NCBI GenBank assembly: GCA_046733275.1 | Contig: JBKPOW010000107.1 | Coordinates: 1 to 10,081 of the forward strand | Length of the DNA stretch: 10,081 nt | Source: VRUE01 sp046733275 | GTDB lineage: Bacteria; Actinomycetota; Thermoleophilia; Solirubrobacterales; 70-9 | Direction: 5' to 3' | Part shown: piece by piece, positions 1-8,193 of the stretch | Numbering within the stretch: the stretch's first letter is position 1 | Layout: each line of letters starts with the position of its first letter | The notes under the pieces: generated by a model | Database searches by the model: none | The model's input: only the letters and a program-made list of their open reading frames with translations | What the model was told of the DNA's origin: nothing | Position numbers and translations under genes: made by a program

Positions 1-69
1 GAGGAGCAGAATCGCCACGACGAGGCCGGCGTCGAAGTACTCGATGTTGTCACTGACGAAGTCAGCCAT
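1..69 (-). CDS. N-terminus of an unidentified membrane protein (partial, runs off left edge)
   Basis: An ATG on the minus strand at 69-67 opens a frame that stays open for all 23 codons to the window edge. It starts MADFVSDN, followed by a short acidic stretch and then a hydrophobic run (AGLVVAILLL) that looks like the beginning of a membrane segment. The start lies 19 bp after the smpB stop on the same strand, and a GAGGG sequence sits about 5 nt upstream as a plausible ribosome binding site, so it is probably the next gene of the smpB operon. Too little is visible to name a family. A small membrane protein or channel would fit, but this is a guess. Confidence 0.5.
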   Translation of the reverse strand, partial: MADFVSDNIEYFDAGLVVAILLL

Positions 70-88
70 GGACCCTCAGTACGCGAAG

Positions 89-574
89 CTACCTCATTCT
101 GCCCTTGAATTCGCGCTCGACCTCGCGCCGCACATCGCGCTCCGCGATCTCGCGCCGCCGGTCGCGCCCCTCCTTGCCGCGCGCCAGCGCCAGCTCGACC
201 TTCGCCCGCGGCCCCTTGAAGTAGATCCTGGTTGGGACCATGGTCAGCCCGCGTTCCGCCGTCTTGCCGACGAGGCGCTCGATCTCGGCCCGGTGGAGGA
301 GCAGCTTGCGCGGTCGCTCCGGCTCGTGGTTCTCGCGGCTCGCCGGCTCGTAGGGCGGGATGTGAAGTTTGCGCAGCCAGACCTCGCCGTCGTCGACGAC
401 GGCGTAGGAGTCGGCCATCTGCGCCTTGCCGTTGCGCAGCGACTTGACCTCCGAGCCGCGCAGGACGATCCCGGCCTCGAGCTTCTCGACCAGCTCGAAT
501 TTGTGCCGGGCGCGGCGGTTGGTGGCGACGTCGCCGGAGGCGGGATCGCGTTTCTTCTTGCCCTTCTTTGCCAT
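89..574 (-). CDS. smpB: SsrA-binding protein SmpB
   Basis: SmpB binds the tRNA-like part of tmRNA and brings it to stalled ribosomes in trans-translation, acting in the cytoplasm. The 161-residue length is normal for the family. Recognisable family segments are NRRARHKF (19-26), the GIVLRGSEVKSLRNGKAQ stretch (35-52), SYAVVDDGEVWL (56-67), the IPPYEPASRENHEPERPRKL region (72-91) and VPTRIYFKGPRAKVELALARGK (113-134). The C-terminal tail that reads the mRNA channel is present and highly basic (GRDRRREIAERD, 136-147), and is extended by about 14 more charged residues. The ATG start has an AGGGGG sequence 7 nt upstream and lies only 3 bp after the rnr stop, implying co-transcription and probably translational coupling. 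The tmRNA gene ssrA is not visible in the window. Confidence 0.97.
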   Translation of the reverse strand: MAKKGKKKRDPASGDVATNRRARHKFELVEKLEAGIVLRGSEVKSLRNGKAQMADSYAVVDDGEVWLRKLHIPPYEPASRENHEPERPRKLLLHRAEIERLVGKTAERGLTMVPTRIYFKGPRAKVELALARGKEGRDRRREIAERDVRREVEREFKGRMR

Positions 575-577
575 CGC

Positions 578-2185
578 TCAACCCCCTGCCGGCTCCAGCT
601 CCGCCCGACCGCGCGCCGCCTCGACCCCGTTCACCTGGACGGATATCGGGTCGCCGAGCCGGAGCTTGCGCTTCGACTCCTCGCCGACCAGCGCGGTCTC
701 GCTCTCGTTCAGCTCGAAGCGCTCGGTGCCGCCGAGCCGGCGGGCCGGCAAGAAGCCCTCGTAGACGTCGCCCAGCTCACCGCCGAAGCCGACGAAGGCG
801 CCGGCGCGGATCAACCCCGAGACCTCGCCCTCGAAGCTGGTCTCGGCACCGCGCTCGGCCAGCTCGCGCTCCAGCAGGAAGGCGGCGCAGATGTCGTCGG
901 CGCGGCGCTCGATCCGCATCGAGTCGCGCTCGCGCTCGCTGCACTGCCAGGCGGCCTCGCGCGCCTCGGCCGCGCTCGGCGCCGGCTCGCCCTCCCCCAG
1001 CGCCGCCAGCAGGGCGCGGTGGACGACCAGGTCGGGGTAGCGACGGATCGGCGAGGTGAAGTGGCAGTAGGCGGCGCTGCCGAGCCCGGCGTGACCGCTG
1101 TTGCGCTCGCTGTAGACGGCCTGCTTGAGGGATCGCAGCACAAGCGTTGTATACGCCGCGCGGCCGTGCCCGCGTCGCCCGGCCTCGCGCGTCACCAGGC
1201 GACTCGCCTCGGCGGCGAGCTCGGCCGCTTCGGCCGGGGCGGGCGCGCCGCGCAGCGGCGGCGTCGGGATCTCGAGCTCGTGCAGCTGCTCGATCAGGTG
1301 CTCGATCCGCGCCGGGTCCGGCTTGGCGTGCACGCGGTAGATCGCCGGCATCCGCTTGCGCTCGAGCAGCTGCGCCACCTGCTCGTTGGCGAGGATCATC
1401 AATCGCTCGATCAAGCGGTGCGACTCGGTCTGGGAGACCCCCCGGGCGCCGGTCACGTTGCCGCCCGCGTCGAAGCGGAACTCGGGCTCGAACGACTCGA
1501 CGTCGAGGCTGCTCGCGCCGCGCCGCTCACCCAGCGCGGCCGCGGCCTCGCGGGCGACCGCCAGCGACCCTGCGACCGCCGCCGGCGCTTCGGCGCGGCC
1601 GGAGAAGACCACGTCGAGCTGGTCGTAGTCGAGCCGCGCGTCGGAGCGGATGCGACTGCGGTAGAAGCTGGCGGCCCCGGCTCGCCCGGCGGAGTCGAGC
1701 TCGATCTCCGCCGTCACCGCCAGCCGCTCCACCTGGGGGGCGAGGCTGCAGGCCTCGTCGCTGAGCGCGTGCGGCAGCATCGGCTCGACCGCGCCCGGCA
1801 CGTAGGTGCTGTTGCCGCGGCGCTTCGCCTCGCGGTCGAGCGGCGAGCCGGGCGGCACGTGCGCGGCCACGTCGGCGATGTGGATCCAGAGCTTCACCGA
1901 GTCCCCTTCGCGCCGCGCCGAGACCGCGTCGTCGAAGTCGCGCGCCGTCGCCGGGTCGACGGTGAAGGTCGGCAGCTCGGTCAGATCGCGGCGCGGCAGC
2001 TCGCGCGACTCCGCCGTGGCGGCGGCCCCGCTCGCCTCCAGCTCCAGCCCGGGACGGAAGCCGCGTTTTCCGAGCTCTTCCCGCAGCAGGGCTTCGACCG
2101 CCTCGCGGGCGCTCTTCGGCTCGGCGCGCTTGCGGCCGCGGCCGCGCTGCCGCGCGCGGTAGTAGCGCCAGTCGTGCTTCGCCAC
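578..2185 (-). CDS. rnr: RNase R/RNase II-family 3'-5' exoribonuclease, short form without cold-shock domains
   Basis: This is an RNB-domain exoribonuclease expected to degrade RNA processively from the 3' end. The catalytic aspartate cluster is intact in TVDPATARDFDDAV (D77, D83, D85, D86), and the family hallmark HFTSPIRRYPDLVVHR is at 375-390 with the catalytic arginine. Residues 450-530 look like a C-terminal S1 domain (FEGEVSGLIRAGAFV onward). At 535 residues it is much shorter than a typical RNase R of 700-800. The two N-terminal cold-shock domains are missing and replaced by a basic stretch (RYYRARQRGRGRKR, 7-20), and there is no lysine-rich C-terminal tail. The GTG start lies 10 bp after the ctpA stop, so a longer N-terminus is not hidden upstream. 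It is followed after 3 bp by smpB, and RNase R is known to work with SmpB-tmRNA in degrading non-stop mRNAs, which supports the functional pairing. The gene symbol is by family; orthology to E. coli rnr is not proven. Confidence 0.92.
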   Translation of the reverse strand: MAKHDWRYYRARQRGRGRKRAEPKSAREAVEALLREELGKRGFRPGLELEASGAAATAESRELPRRDLTELPTFTVDPATARDFDDAVSARREGDSVKLWIHIADVAAHVPPGSPLDREAKRRGNSTYVPGAVEPMLPHALSDEACSLAPQVERLAVTAEIELDSAGRAGAASFYRSRIRSDARLDYDQLDVVFSGRAEAPAAVAGSLAVAREAAAALGERRGASSLDVESFEPEFRFDAGGNVTGARGVSQTESHRLIERLMILANEQVAQLLERKRMPAIYRVHAKPDPARIEHLIEQLHELEIPTPPLRGAPAPAEAAELAAEASRLVTREAGRRGHGRAAYTTLVLRSLKQAVYSERNSGHAGLGSAAYCHFTSPIRRYPDLVVHRALLAALGEGEPAPSAAEAREAAWQCSERERDSMRIERRADDICAAFLLERELAERGAETSFEGEVSGLIRAGAFVGFGGELGDVYEGFLPARRLGGTERFELNESETALVGEESKRKLRLGDPISVQVNGVEAARGRAELEPAGG

Positions 2186-2195
2186 CGTCGCCCGC

Positions 2196-3383
2196 CTACT
2201 CCACTCGATCGGCGAGGACCGCGAGCGCCCGCTCCCGCGCCTCGTCGAGGCCCGGCGTCCGCGGCAGGTCGCGGGCGGGCACGTCCGGCTCGATTCCCTT
2301 CCCCGCCAGATTCTCCCCGTCGGGCGTGAAGTACTCGCCCACCGTCAACTTCAACGCCCCGTCGTTGGAGAGGTCGATCTCCTGCTGGAAGACCCCCTTG
2401 CCGAAGGAGCGCGTGCCGACGATCCTCGCGCCCAGGTCGTCGGCCAGCGCCGCGGCGAGGATCTCCGCCGCCGAGGCGGTGTTGCGATCGATCAGGACGA
2501 CGGTCGGCAGCTCCGGCAGGTTCCCTCCCTTGGCCTCGTAGACGGCCCCGCCCTGGCTGCGCGACTCGGTCGAGACCACGGTCTCCCCCTCCGGCACGAA
2601 GACGCTCGCGGTCAGCACCGCCTCGTCGAGCAGGCCGCCGCCATTGGCGCGCAGATCGAGCACAAGCCCCCGCGCGCCGCGCCGCTGCAGCCGCTCCACC
2701 TCCTCTCGCAGGGCGCCGTGGGCGCCTTCGCTGAAGGCGGCGAGGCGGACATAGCCGAGCTTCTCGCCGCCCACCGTCTCGATCGTGCCGCTGACGACCG
2801 GGACCGAGATCTCCGCCCGCACGAGCCGCTCGCGCCGTACCTTGTCGCCCTCCGCCCCGCGCACGCTGACGGTCACCTCGGTCCCTTCCGGGCCTTTGAT
2901 CAGCGCCGTGGCGGCGTCGGTGTCGAGCCCGGCGATCGGGCGCCCGTCCACCGAGACGATCGTCTCGCCGGCCTCGATCCCGGCCCGCTCCGCGGGCGAC
3001 CCTTCGAAGACGGCGCTGACCCGCAGCCCCTCCTCGACACCGGTCACGCTGAGGCCGATGCCGGAGAAGCGCCCCGAGAGTTCCTCGTTGAAGCGGGCGA
3101 GCGTCTCGGCGGAGAAGTATTCGGAGAAGCGGTCGTCGTAGCGGCGGCGCAGGCCGCGGACCATGCCCTGCAGCGAGGAGTCGATCAGGTCGTCGTGGGC
3201 GACGCCGCGGTAGTAGTTGTCTTCGATCAGCTCGCTCGCTTCGGCGGTCAGCCCGGCCGAGTCGTCGACGAAGACGTCGCGCAGCGGCGGCGGCATCTTC
3301 GCCGGGTGCCCCCCGAGCCAGAGCCCGATCGCGAGCACCGCCAGCAGCGCGGCCAGCAGGCCCAGCGTGCGCGCTGCGCTCAC
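2196..3383 (-). CDS. ctpA: S41-family carboxy-terminal processing peptidase (CtpA-like)
   Basis: This is a membrane-anchored serine protease with its catalytic part outside the cytoplasm. Residues 7-25 form a hydrophobic N-terminal anchor or signal segment. A PDZ domain spans about 105-180 (start FSGIGLSV, with GSPAERAGIEAGETIVSVDG at 128-147). The protease core follows, with the LVLDLRANGGG strand-turn at 240-250. The Ser-Lys catalytic pair is visible: S304 in DRNTASAAEIL and K329 in SFGKGVFQQ, with Q333 as the likely third residue. The 395-residue length fits the family. The start is GTG, 19 bp after the ftsX stop, and no earlier in-frame start is available. Position directly after ftsEX resembles the ftsE-ftsX-ctpB arrangement of Bacillus, which suggests (inference) that it trims an envelope or cell-wall protein under the same control as FtsEX. 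The substrate is unknown. Confidence 0.93.
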   Translation of the reverse strand: MSAARTLGLLAALLAVLAIGLWLGGHPAKMPPPLRDVFVDDSAGLTAEASELIEDNYYRGVAHDDLIDSSLQGMVRGLRRRYDDRFSEYFSAETLARFNEELSGRFSGIGLSVTGVEEGLRVSAVFEGSPAERAGIEAGETIVSVDGRPIAGLDTDAATALIKGPEGTEVTVSVRGAEGDKVRRERLVRAEISVPVVSGTIETVGGEKLGYVRLAAFSEGAHGALREEVERLQRRGARGLVLDLRANGGGLLDEAVLTASVFVPEGETVVSTESRSQGGAVYEAKGGNLPELPTVVLIDRNTASAAEILAAALADDLGARIVGTRSFGKGVFQQEIDLSNDGALKLTVGEYFTPDGENLAGKGIEPDVPARDLPRTPGLDEARERALAVLADRVE

Positions 3384-3402
3384 CCGCGCCCCGGGAGGGT
3401 CA

Positions 3403-4320
3403 CTAAACCTTGAGGAAGCGGCGCAGGGTGATGCCGGAGCCGATCGCCGAGACCAGCACGGCGGCGGCGAAGAGGATCGCGACCAGCGCCGGGAAGGAGA
3501 GCGTGGTGCTGTTCTGGGCGGCGAGGAAGCCGATGCTGTCGCTCAGCGGGTCGACGATGGTCAGTTTGCCCAGCCACAGGATGAGTATGGCGATCAGCCC
3601 ACCGAGGAAGCCGACCACGACCCCCTCGATCATGAACGGCCAGCGGATGAACCAGCGGGTGGCGCCGACCAGGCGCATCACCTCGACCTCGCGCCGGCGC
3701 GTGTAGATCGAGAGCCTGATCGTGTTGCCGACCAGCATCAGCGAGGCGGCGATCAAGAGCGCCGTGATCACGGTGAGGACGATCTTCAGCGCGCTCGTCA
3801 CCTGCTCGATCTTCTCCTGCGCTTCCTGGCGGTCGAAGATCTTCTCGACGATCGGCGAGATCGGCCGCGGCTTGCCGGTCGGGCCGGGGGGGATCACCGC
3901 GGTGCGCACGTCATCGAGGTAGGCGGCGTCGTCGGCCTTGACCGCGAAGTTGGCCGGCAGCGGGTTGTGGTTGAGCTGAGCGGTCAATTCCTCGCCCTTC
4001 TCCTTGCCGAGGCTGTCCTGCAGCTCGCGCAGCGCCTCCGCCTTGGTGATCAGCTCGACCGTCTCGACGTGCGGGATCGCCAGCAGCTCGCCTTCGAGCT
4101 GGTCCTTTTCGGCCTGCGTCGCGTCGTCGTAGATCGCCACGCGGAACTCGAGGCTGTCGCGCACCTGGTCGCTCTTCGCTTGGGTCGTCTGGAAGATCGG
4201 GATCAGCACGCCGAGCAGGATCACGGTGACGACCGTGGTCACGACTGCCGCCATGCTCGGCGCGCCGTTGCGGCGCAGCGCGCGGAAGGCCTCCTGGGTG
4301 AAGAAGAAGAGCCGGGACAT
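3403..4320 (-). CDS. ftsX: Cell division protein FtsX (ABC-type permease subunit)
   Basis: FtsX is the membrane partner of the FtsE ATPase. The pair transmits ATP hydrolysis to peptidoglycan hydrolases at the division site rather than transporting a solute. The 305-residue protein has the expected topology: a short basic cytoplasmic N-terminus, TM1 about 22-44, a large external domain about 45-175, then TM2 (about 178-200), TM3 (about 230-252) and TM4 (about 276-298). The family sequence RREVEVMRLVGATRWFIRWP (209-228) lies in the cytoplasmic loop that contacts FtsE. The external domain ends in a proline-rich segment (IPPGPTGKPRPISP, 143-156). The start ATG is 3 bp after the ftsE stop, so the two subunits are tightly coupled. 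No hydrolase partner such as RipC or PcsB is encoded in the window. Confidence 0.96.
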   Translation of the reverse strand: MSRLFFFTQEAFRALRRNGAPSMAAVVTTVVTVILLGVLIPIFQTTQAKSDQVRDSLEFRVAIYDDATQAEKDQLEGELLAIPHVETVELITKAEALRELQDSLGKEKGEELTAQLNHNPLPANFAVKADDAAYLDDVRTAVIPPGPTGKPRPISPIVEKIFDRQEAQEKIEQVTSALKIVLTVITALLIAASLMLVGNTIRLSIYTRRREVEVMRLVGATRWFIRWPFMIEGVVVGFLGGLIAILILWLGKLTIVDPLSDSIGFLAAQNSTTLSFPALVAILFAAAVLVSAIGSGITLRRFLKV

Positions 4321-4323
4321 CTT

Positions 4324-5118
<795 letters not shown>

Positions 5119-5200
5119 GCGCGGGGTCCTTCTGCAGGCAAAGGGTGACTCCTGCGCGCCCGATCGCGCGCAACACCCCGCCCATCAAGATGCGCCGCAG

Positions 5201-5227
5201 CTTAGCGGATTGTTAGCGAACGCTAAG
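5201..5227. promoter_or_regulatory. TTAGCG repeat cluster upstream of ftsE, candidate operator/promoter
   Basis: Between tkt and ftsE there are three copies of one hexamer: TTAGCG at 5202-5207 and 5213-5218, and its inverse CGCTAA at 5221-5226. The first two start 11 bp apart, about one helical turn. The second and third form the perfect 14-bp palindrome TTAGCGAACGCTAA, which overlaps the tkt stop codon. The outer copies, with one more base each, form a 7-bp inverted repeat around a 13-nt loop. On the minus strand a weak -10-like TAAGCT (5204-5199) lies 16 nt after a TTAGCG that could act as a poor -35. There is no T-run, so a classical terminator is unlikely. A protein-binding site controlling the ftsE operon is the best reading, by inference only. 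Confidence 0.35.
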
Positions 5228-7073
5228 AAAGCTGCTTTTCGGCAGCGGCGACGATGTGGGCCGCGTCGATCCCGGCAGCGGCGAGGAGGTCGGCCGGGGG
5301 ACCGCTGGTCGGCCGGGTGGTGACGGCGAGGCGGACCAGCGGGGTGGCGGAGGCCGCCTCGGCGAGGACGCCGGCGACGGTCTCGCCGATGCCGCCCTCG
5401 GCCCAGTGGTCCTCGACCGTGAGCAGCGCCTCGGTCTCCCCTGCCGCGGCGAGGATCGTCCCGGCGTCGACCGGCTTGACCGAGTAGAGGTCGATCACGC
5501 AGGCGGCGATGCCCTTACCCGCCAGCTCGTCGGCGGCGGCGAGGCATTCGCGCAGGGTGATGCCGGCGCCGATCAGGGCGATGCGGTCCTCGTCTCCGGA
5601 GCGGACGACGCGGCTGCCGCCGATCTCGAAGCTCTCGCCGGGCTCGTAGAGCACCGGCGTCGCCTCGCGGGTCGTCCGCATGTAGCTGATGCCGCGGTGC
5701 TCGCGCATCGCGTCGAGCAGGGCCACCGCCTGGTTGGCGTCGCTCGGGTAGAGGACGATGCTGTCGAGCACGGCGCGCAGCGAGGCGATGTCTTCCAGGG
5801 CCATCTGCGAGGGCCCGTCGGGCCCGATCGAGACGCCGACGTGCGAGCCGCAGAGCTTCAGATCGGCGTCGGAGATCGCCGCCATGCGGACGAAGTCGTA
5901 GGCGCGGCTGAGGAAGGCGCCGAAGGAGGAGGCGAAGGGCCGCCAGCCGCGTGCCTGCAGGCCGACCCCGGCGGCGACCATCTGCTGCTCGGCGATGTAC
6001 ATCTCGAAGAAGCGGGCCGGGTGCTTGGCGGCGAAGCGCTCGGCGTAGGTCGAGTTGCCGACCTCGCCGTCGAGGGCGACGACCTTCTCGTCGACCGAGC
6101 CGAGCCAGGCGAGCGCGTCGCCGTAGGCGGCGCGGGTCGCCACCTTCTCCCCCAGCTCGTATGCCGGCCGCTCGACCGGCGCCCGCTCGACCTCATACGG
6201 CTGCGCCTCGGCGGGGCCCTGCACCTCGACCCGGTGCGAGCGCACGCCTCCCAGCTCCTCGACCGCCGCCTCGGGATCGGCAAGCGGCTTGCCGTGCTGA
6301 TTGGGCTGGTCCTCGACCGCGGCGACGCCGGAGCCCTTCTTGGTGCGGGCGAAGATCGCCGCGGGCACGTCCGCCTCGAGCGTCCTGGCGTAGGCGGCGT
6401 CGATCGCCTCGACGTCGTGGCCATCGATCTCCTGCACGTCCCAGCCGCAGGCGGCGGCGCGGGCGGCCCAGGAGGAGGTGTCCCACTCGTGCATGGTCGG
6501 GCCCCGTTGGCCGAGCCGGTTGACGTCGACGATCGCGATCATGTTGTCGAGCCCGGCATGGCCGGCGTGCTCGAAGGCCTCCCACATCGACCCCTCGGCC
6601 AGCTCGGAGTCGCCGCAGAGGACCCAGACCCGGTACTCGGCCGCCTCCAGCCGCTTGCCGGCGAGCGCGATCCCGATCGAGATCGGCAGGCCCTGGCCGA
6701 GCGAGCCGGTGGCGACGTCGACCCACGGGATCTCCGGGGTCGGGTGGCCCTGCAGCCGGGAGCCGAACTCGCGAAAGCTGAGCAGCTCCTCGTCGTCGAT
6801 CGCCCCGGCCATCTTGTAGAGGCTGTAGAGCAGTGGCGAGGCGTGGCCCTTGGAGAAGACGAGGTGGTCGTTGGCGCGGTTGTCCGGGGCGTCGAAGTCG
6901 TAGCGCAGGTAGCGGGTCAGCAGGACCGCCATTAGGTCGGCGGCCGACATCGAGGAGGTCGGGTGGCCCGAGCCGGCGGCGGCCGCGGCGCGGATCGAGT
7001 CGACGCGCAGCTGCTGTCCGAGCTCGTGCAGCAGCTCGCGGTCGAGCGTCTCCTCCGGTGCGGCCTGGGCCAT
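5223..7073 (-). CDS. tkt: Transketolase, single-chain, resembling the animal type
   Basis: This thiamine-diphosphate enzyme transfers two-carbon ketol units between sugar phosphates in the pentose phosphate pathway. The 616-residue chain carries all three domains. Visible active-site residues are H37 (GSGHPTSSMSAADLMAVL), H77 (FSKGHASPLLY), H110 (LQGHPTPE), the ThDP/metal motif GDSELAEG (154-161) ending at N185, H260, and the catalytic glutamate E362 in MYIAEQQMVAAGVG. HVGVSIGPDGPSQMALEDIA is at 411-430. These sequences and the residue numbering follow the animal enzyme (about 620 residues) more closely than the roughly 660-residue E. coli type; this comparison is from memory. The gene begins 37 bp after nadA on the same strand and may share its transcript. 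No strong Shine-Dalgarno sequence precedes the ATG. Other ketolases such as DXP synthase are excluded by the motifs. Confidence 0.93.
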   Translation of the reverse strand: MAQAAPEETLDRELLHELGQQLRVDSIRAAAAAGSGHPTSSMSAADLMAVLLTRYLRYDFDAPDNRANDHLVFSKGHASPLLYSLYKMAGAIDDEELLSFREFGSRLQGHPTPEIPWVDVATGSLGQGLPISIGIALAGKRLEAAEYRVWVLCGDSELAEGSMWEAFEHAGHAGLDNMIAIVDVNRLGQRGPTMHEWDTSSWAARAAACGWDVQEIDGHDVEAIDAAYARTLEADVPAAIFARTKKGSGVAAVEDQPNQHGKPLADPEAAVEELGGVRSHRVEVQGPAEAQPYEVERAPVERPAYELGEKVATRAAYGDALAWLGSVDEKVVALDGEVGNSTYAERFAAKHPARFFEMYIAEQQMVAAGVGLQARGWRPFASSFGAFLSRAYDFVRMAAISDADLKLCGSHVGVSIGPDGPSQMALEDIASLRAVLDSIVLYPSDANQAVALLDAMREHRGISYMRTTREATPVLYEPGESFEIGGSRVVRSGDEDRIALIGAGITLRECLAAADELAGKGIAACVIDLYSVKPVDAGTILAAAGETEALLTVEDHWAEGGIGETVAGVLAEAASATPLVRLAVTTRPTSGPPADLLAAAGIDAAHIVAAAEKQLS

Positions 7074-7094
7074 GCCAGGACTTTATCTGGAGCG

Positions 7095-7107
7095 CGGCTG
7101 AGAGCCG
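7095..7107 (-). other. Small hairpin in the nadA-tkt gap
   Basis: On the minus strand, just after the nadA stop, CGGCT-CTC-AGCCG can fold into a 5-bp stem with a 3-nt loop. There is no T-tract after it, so it is not a convincing terminator. It may only modestly affect the nadA-tkt transcript, or mean nothing in DNA this G+C-rich. Confidence 0.2.
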
Positions 7108-7110
7108 GGG

Positions 7111-8139
7111 CTACCCGATCGCGACCATGCGCTCGATCGGCACCCGCGCCCGCTCGGCGATCTCCGCCGGGACGCTGACCTCGAACTTCATCTCGCGCAG
7201 GGCGTCGCGCAGCTTCGGCAGCGTGATCATCTTCATGTACTTGCAGTAGGCCATCCGGTTGGCCTCGATCAGGCTCGCGCCGGGGGCCGCCTGCTTGAGC
7301 GGGTGCAGCATGCCGTTCTCGGTGGCGACGATGTACTCGCCGTCGGGGCGCCGCTGGACGTAGTCGAGCATCTGCCCGGTGGAGAGCATGTGCACGCCCT
7401 CCTCTTCCACTTCGCCGGCGGCGACGAACTCCATCACCTGGGTGACGCAGCCGCACTCGGGGTGGACGAGGAACTCGGCGTCGGGGTGAGCGGCGCGCTG
7501 GGCCTTGATGTCGTCGGGGCGGATTCCGGCGTGGACGTGACACTCGCCCGGCCAGACGTGCATCGAGCGGCCGGTCTCGCGCTCGACGTAGGAGCCGAGC
7601 CACATGTCGGGGCCGAAGAGGATCTCGGTCTCGGGGCCGTGCTCGCGCAGGATGTGCTCGACCACCTTGACCGCGTTGGAGGAGGTGCAGCAGTAATCGG
7701 TCTCCGCCTTCACCTCGGCCGAGGTGTTGACGTACATGACGACGACGGCGTCGGGGCCGTGCTTGGCCTTCCACTCGCGCAGCTCCTCCGCCGTGATCGA
7801 GTCGGCGAGCGAGCAGCCGGCGTCGGGGTCGGGGATCAGCACGGTCTTCTCGGGTGAGAGGATCGAGGCCGTCTCGGCCATGAAGTGGACCCCGCAGAAG
7901 GCGATCGTCGAGGCGCCGGAGGCGGCCGCCCGGCGCGAGAGGCCGAGCGAGTCGCCGGTGTAGTCGGCGACCGCCTGGATCTCCGGCACCTGGTAGTTGT
8001 GGGCGAGGATCACGGCGTCGCGCTCGCGCGCCAGCTCGCGCACCTCACGCGAGATCTCCTCGACCTCCTGCGGCGAGAGGTCGAGCATCGGGACCGGCTC
8101 GTTGATCGTCGGCAGCTCTCTCATTATGTTCGCTGGCAT
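7111..8139 (-). CDS. nadA: Quinolinate synthase NadA
   Basis: NadA condenses iminoaspartate with dihydroxyacetone phosphate to quinolinate in de novo NAD synthesis, using an oxygen-sensitive [4Fe-4S] cluster. The protein is 342 residues from the ATG at 8139. Family segments include ILAHNYQVPEIQ (44-55), DYTGDSLGLSRRAA (59-72), FCGVHFMAETASILSPEK (81-98), WPGECHVHAGI (196-206), HPECGC (226-231) and STGQML (253-258). The probable cluster ligands are C82, C200 and C299 (in NRMAYCKYMKMITL). The YCC at 149-151 and the overall length suggest the longer Bacillus-type form. The frame is open much further upstream, but that part is antisense to fpg and is not coding. A second ATG at 8124 would give 337 residues. 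I prefer 8139 because AGG lies about 9 nt upstream of it and nothing suitable precedes 8124. Confidence 0.96.
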   Translation of the reverse strand: MPANIMRELPTINEPVPMLDLSPQEVEEISREVRELARERDAVILAHNYQVPEIQAVADYTGDSLGLSRRAAASGASTIAFCGVHFMAETASILSPEKTVLIPDPDAGCSLADSITAEELREWKAKHGPDAVVVMYVNTSAEVKAETDYCCTSSNAVKVVEHILREHGPETEILFGPDMWLGSYVERETGRSMHVWPGECHVHAGIRPDDIKAQRAAHPDAEFLVHPECGCVTQVMEFVAAGEVEEEGVHMLSTGQMLDYVQRRPDGEYIVATENGMLHPLKQAAPGASLIEANRMAYCKYMKMITLPKLRDALREMKFEVSVPAEIAERARVPIERMVAIG

Positions 8140-8177
8140 GGCCGTGGGCCTGAGTCCAGTCGAATGAACTGAACGCA

Positions 8178-8187
8178 AGTCTACTCT
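8178..8187. promoter_or_regulatory. Candidate back-to-back -10 elements for nadA and fpg
   Basis: The nadA-fpg gap (8140-8193) must hold promoters in both directions. On the plus strand TACTCT (8182-8187) fits a TANNNT -10 box, with the fpg ATG exactly 7 nt after its last base. On the minus strand TAGACT (8183-8178) also fits and would give nadA a leader of about 30 nt. The two boxes overlap by two bases. I see no good -35 hexamer for either, so both assignments are weak. Confidence 0.3.
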
Positions 8188-8193
8188 CTCGAC

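Noticed and set aside
1..100. Possible tmRNA (ssrA) gene near smpB
   Set aside because: ssrA often lies close to smpB, but no tRNA-like acceptor/T-arm or tag-peptide sequence could be seen, and the space holds the start of another protein gene.
44..2329. A 761-codon open frame on the plus strand opposite smpB and rnr
   Set aside because: It is antisense to two certain genes, crosses their boundary, and has the Arg/Leu/Ala/Asp-rich low-complexity composition expected of a shadow frame in G+C-rich DNA.
5256..6935. A 559-codon plus-strand open frame opposite tkt
   Set aside because: It is a mirror of the tkt codons with biased composition and no motifs.
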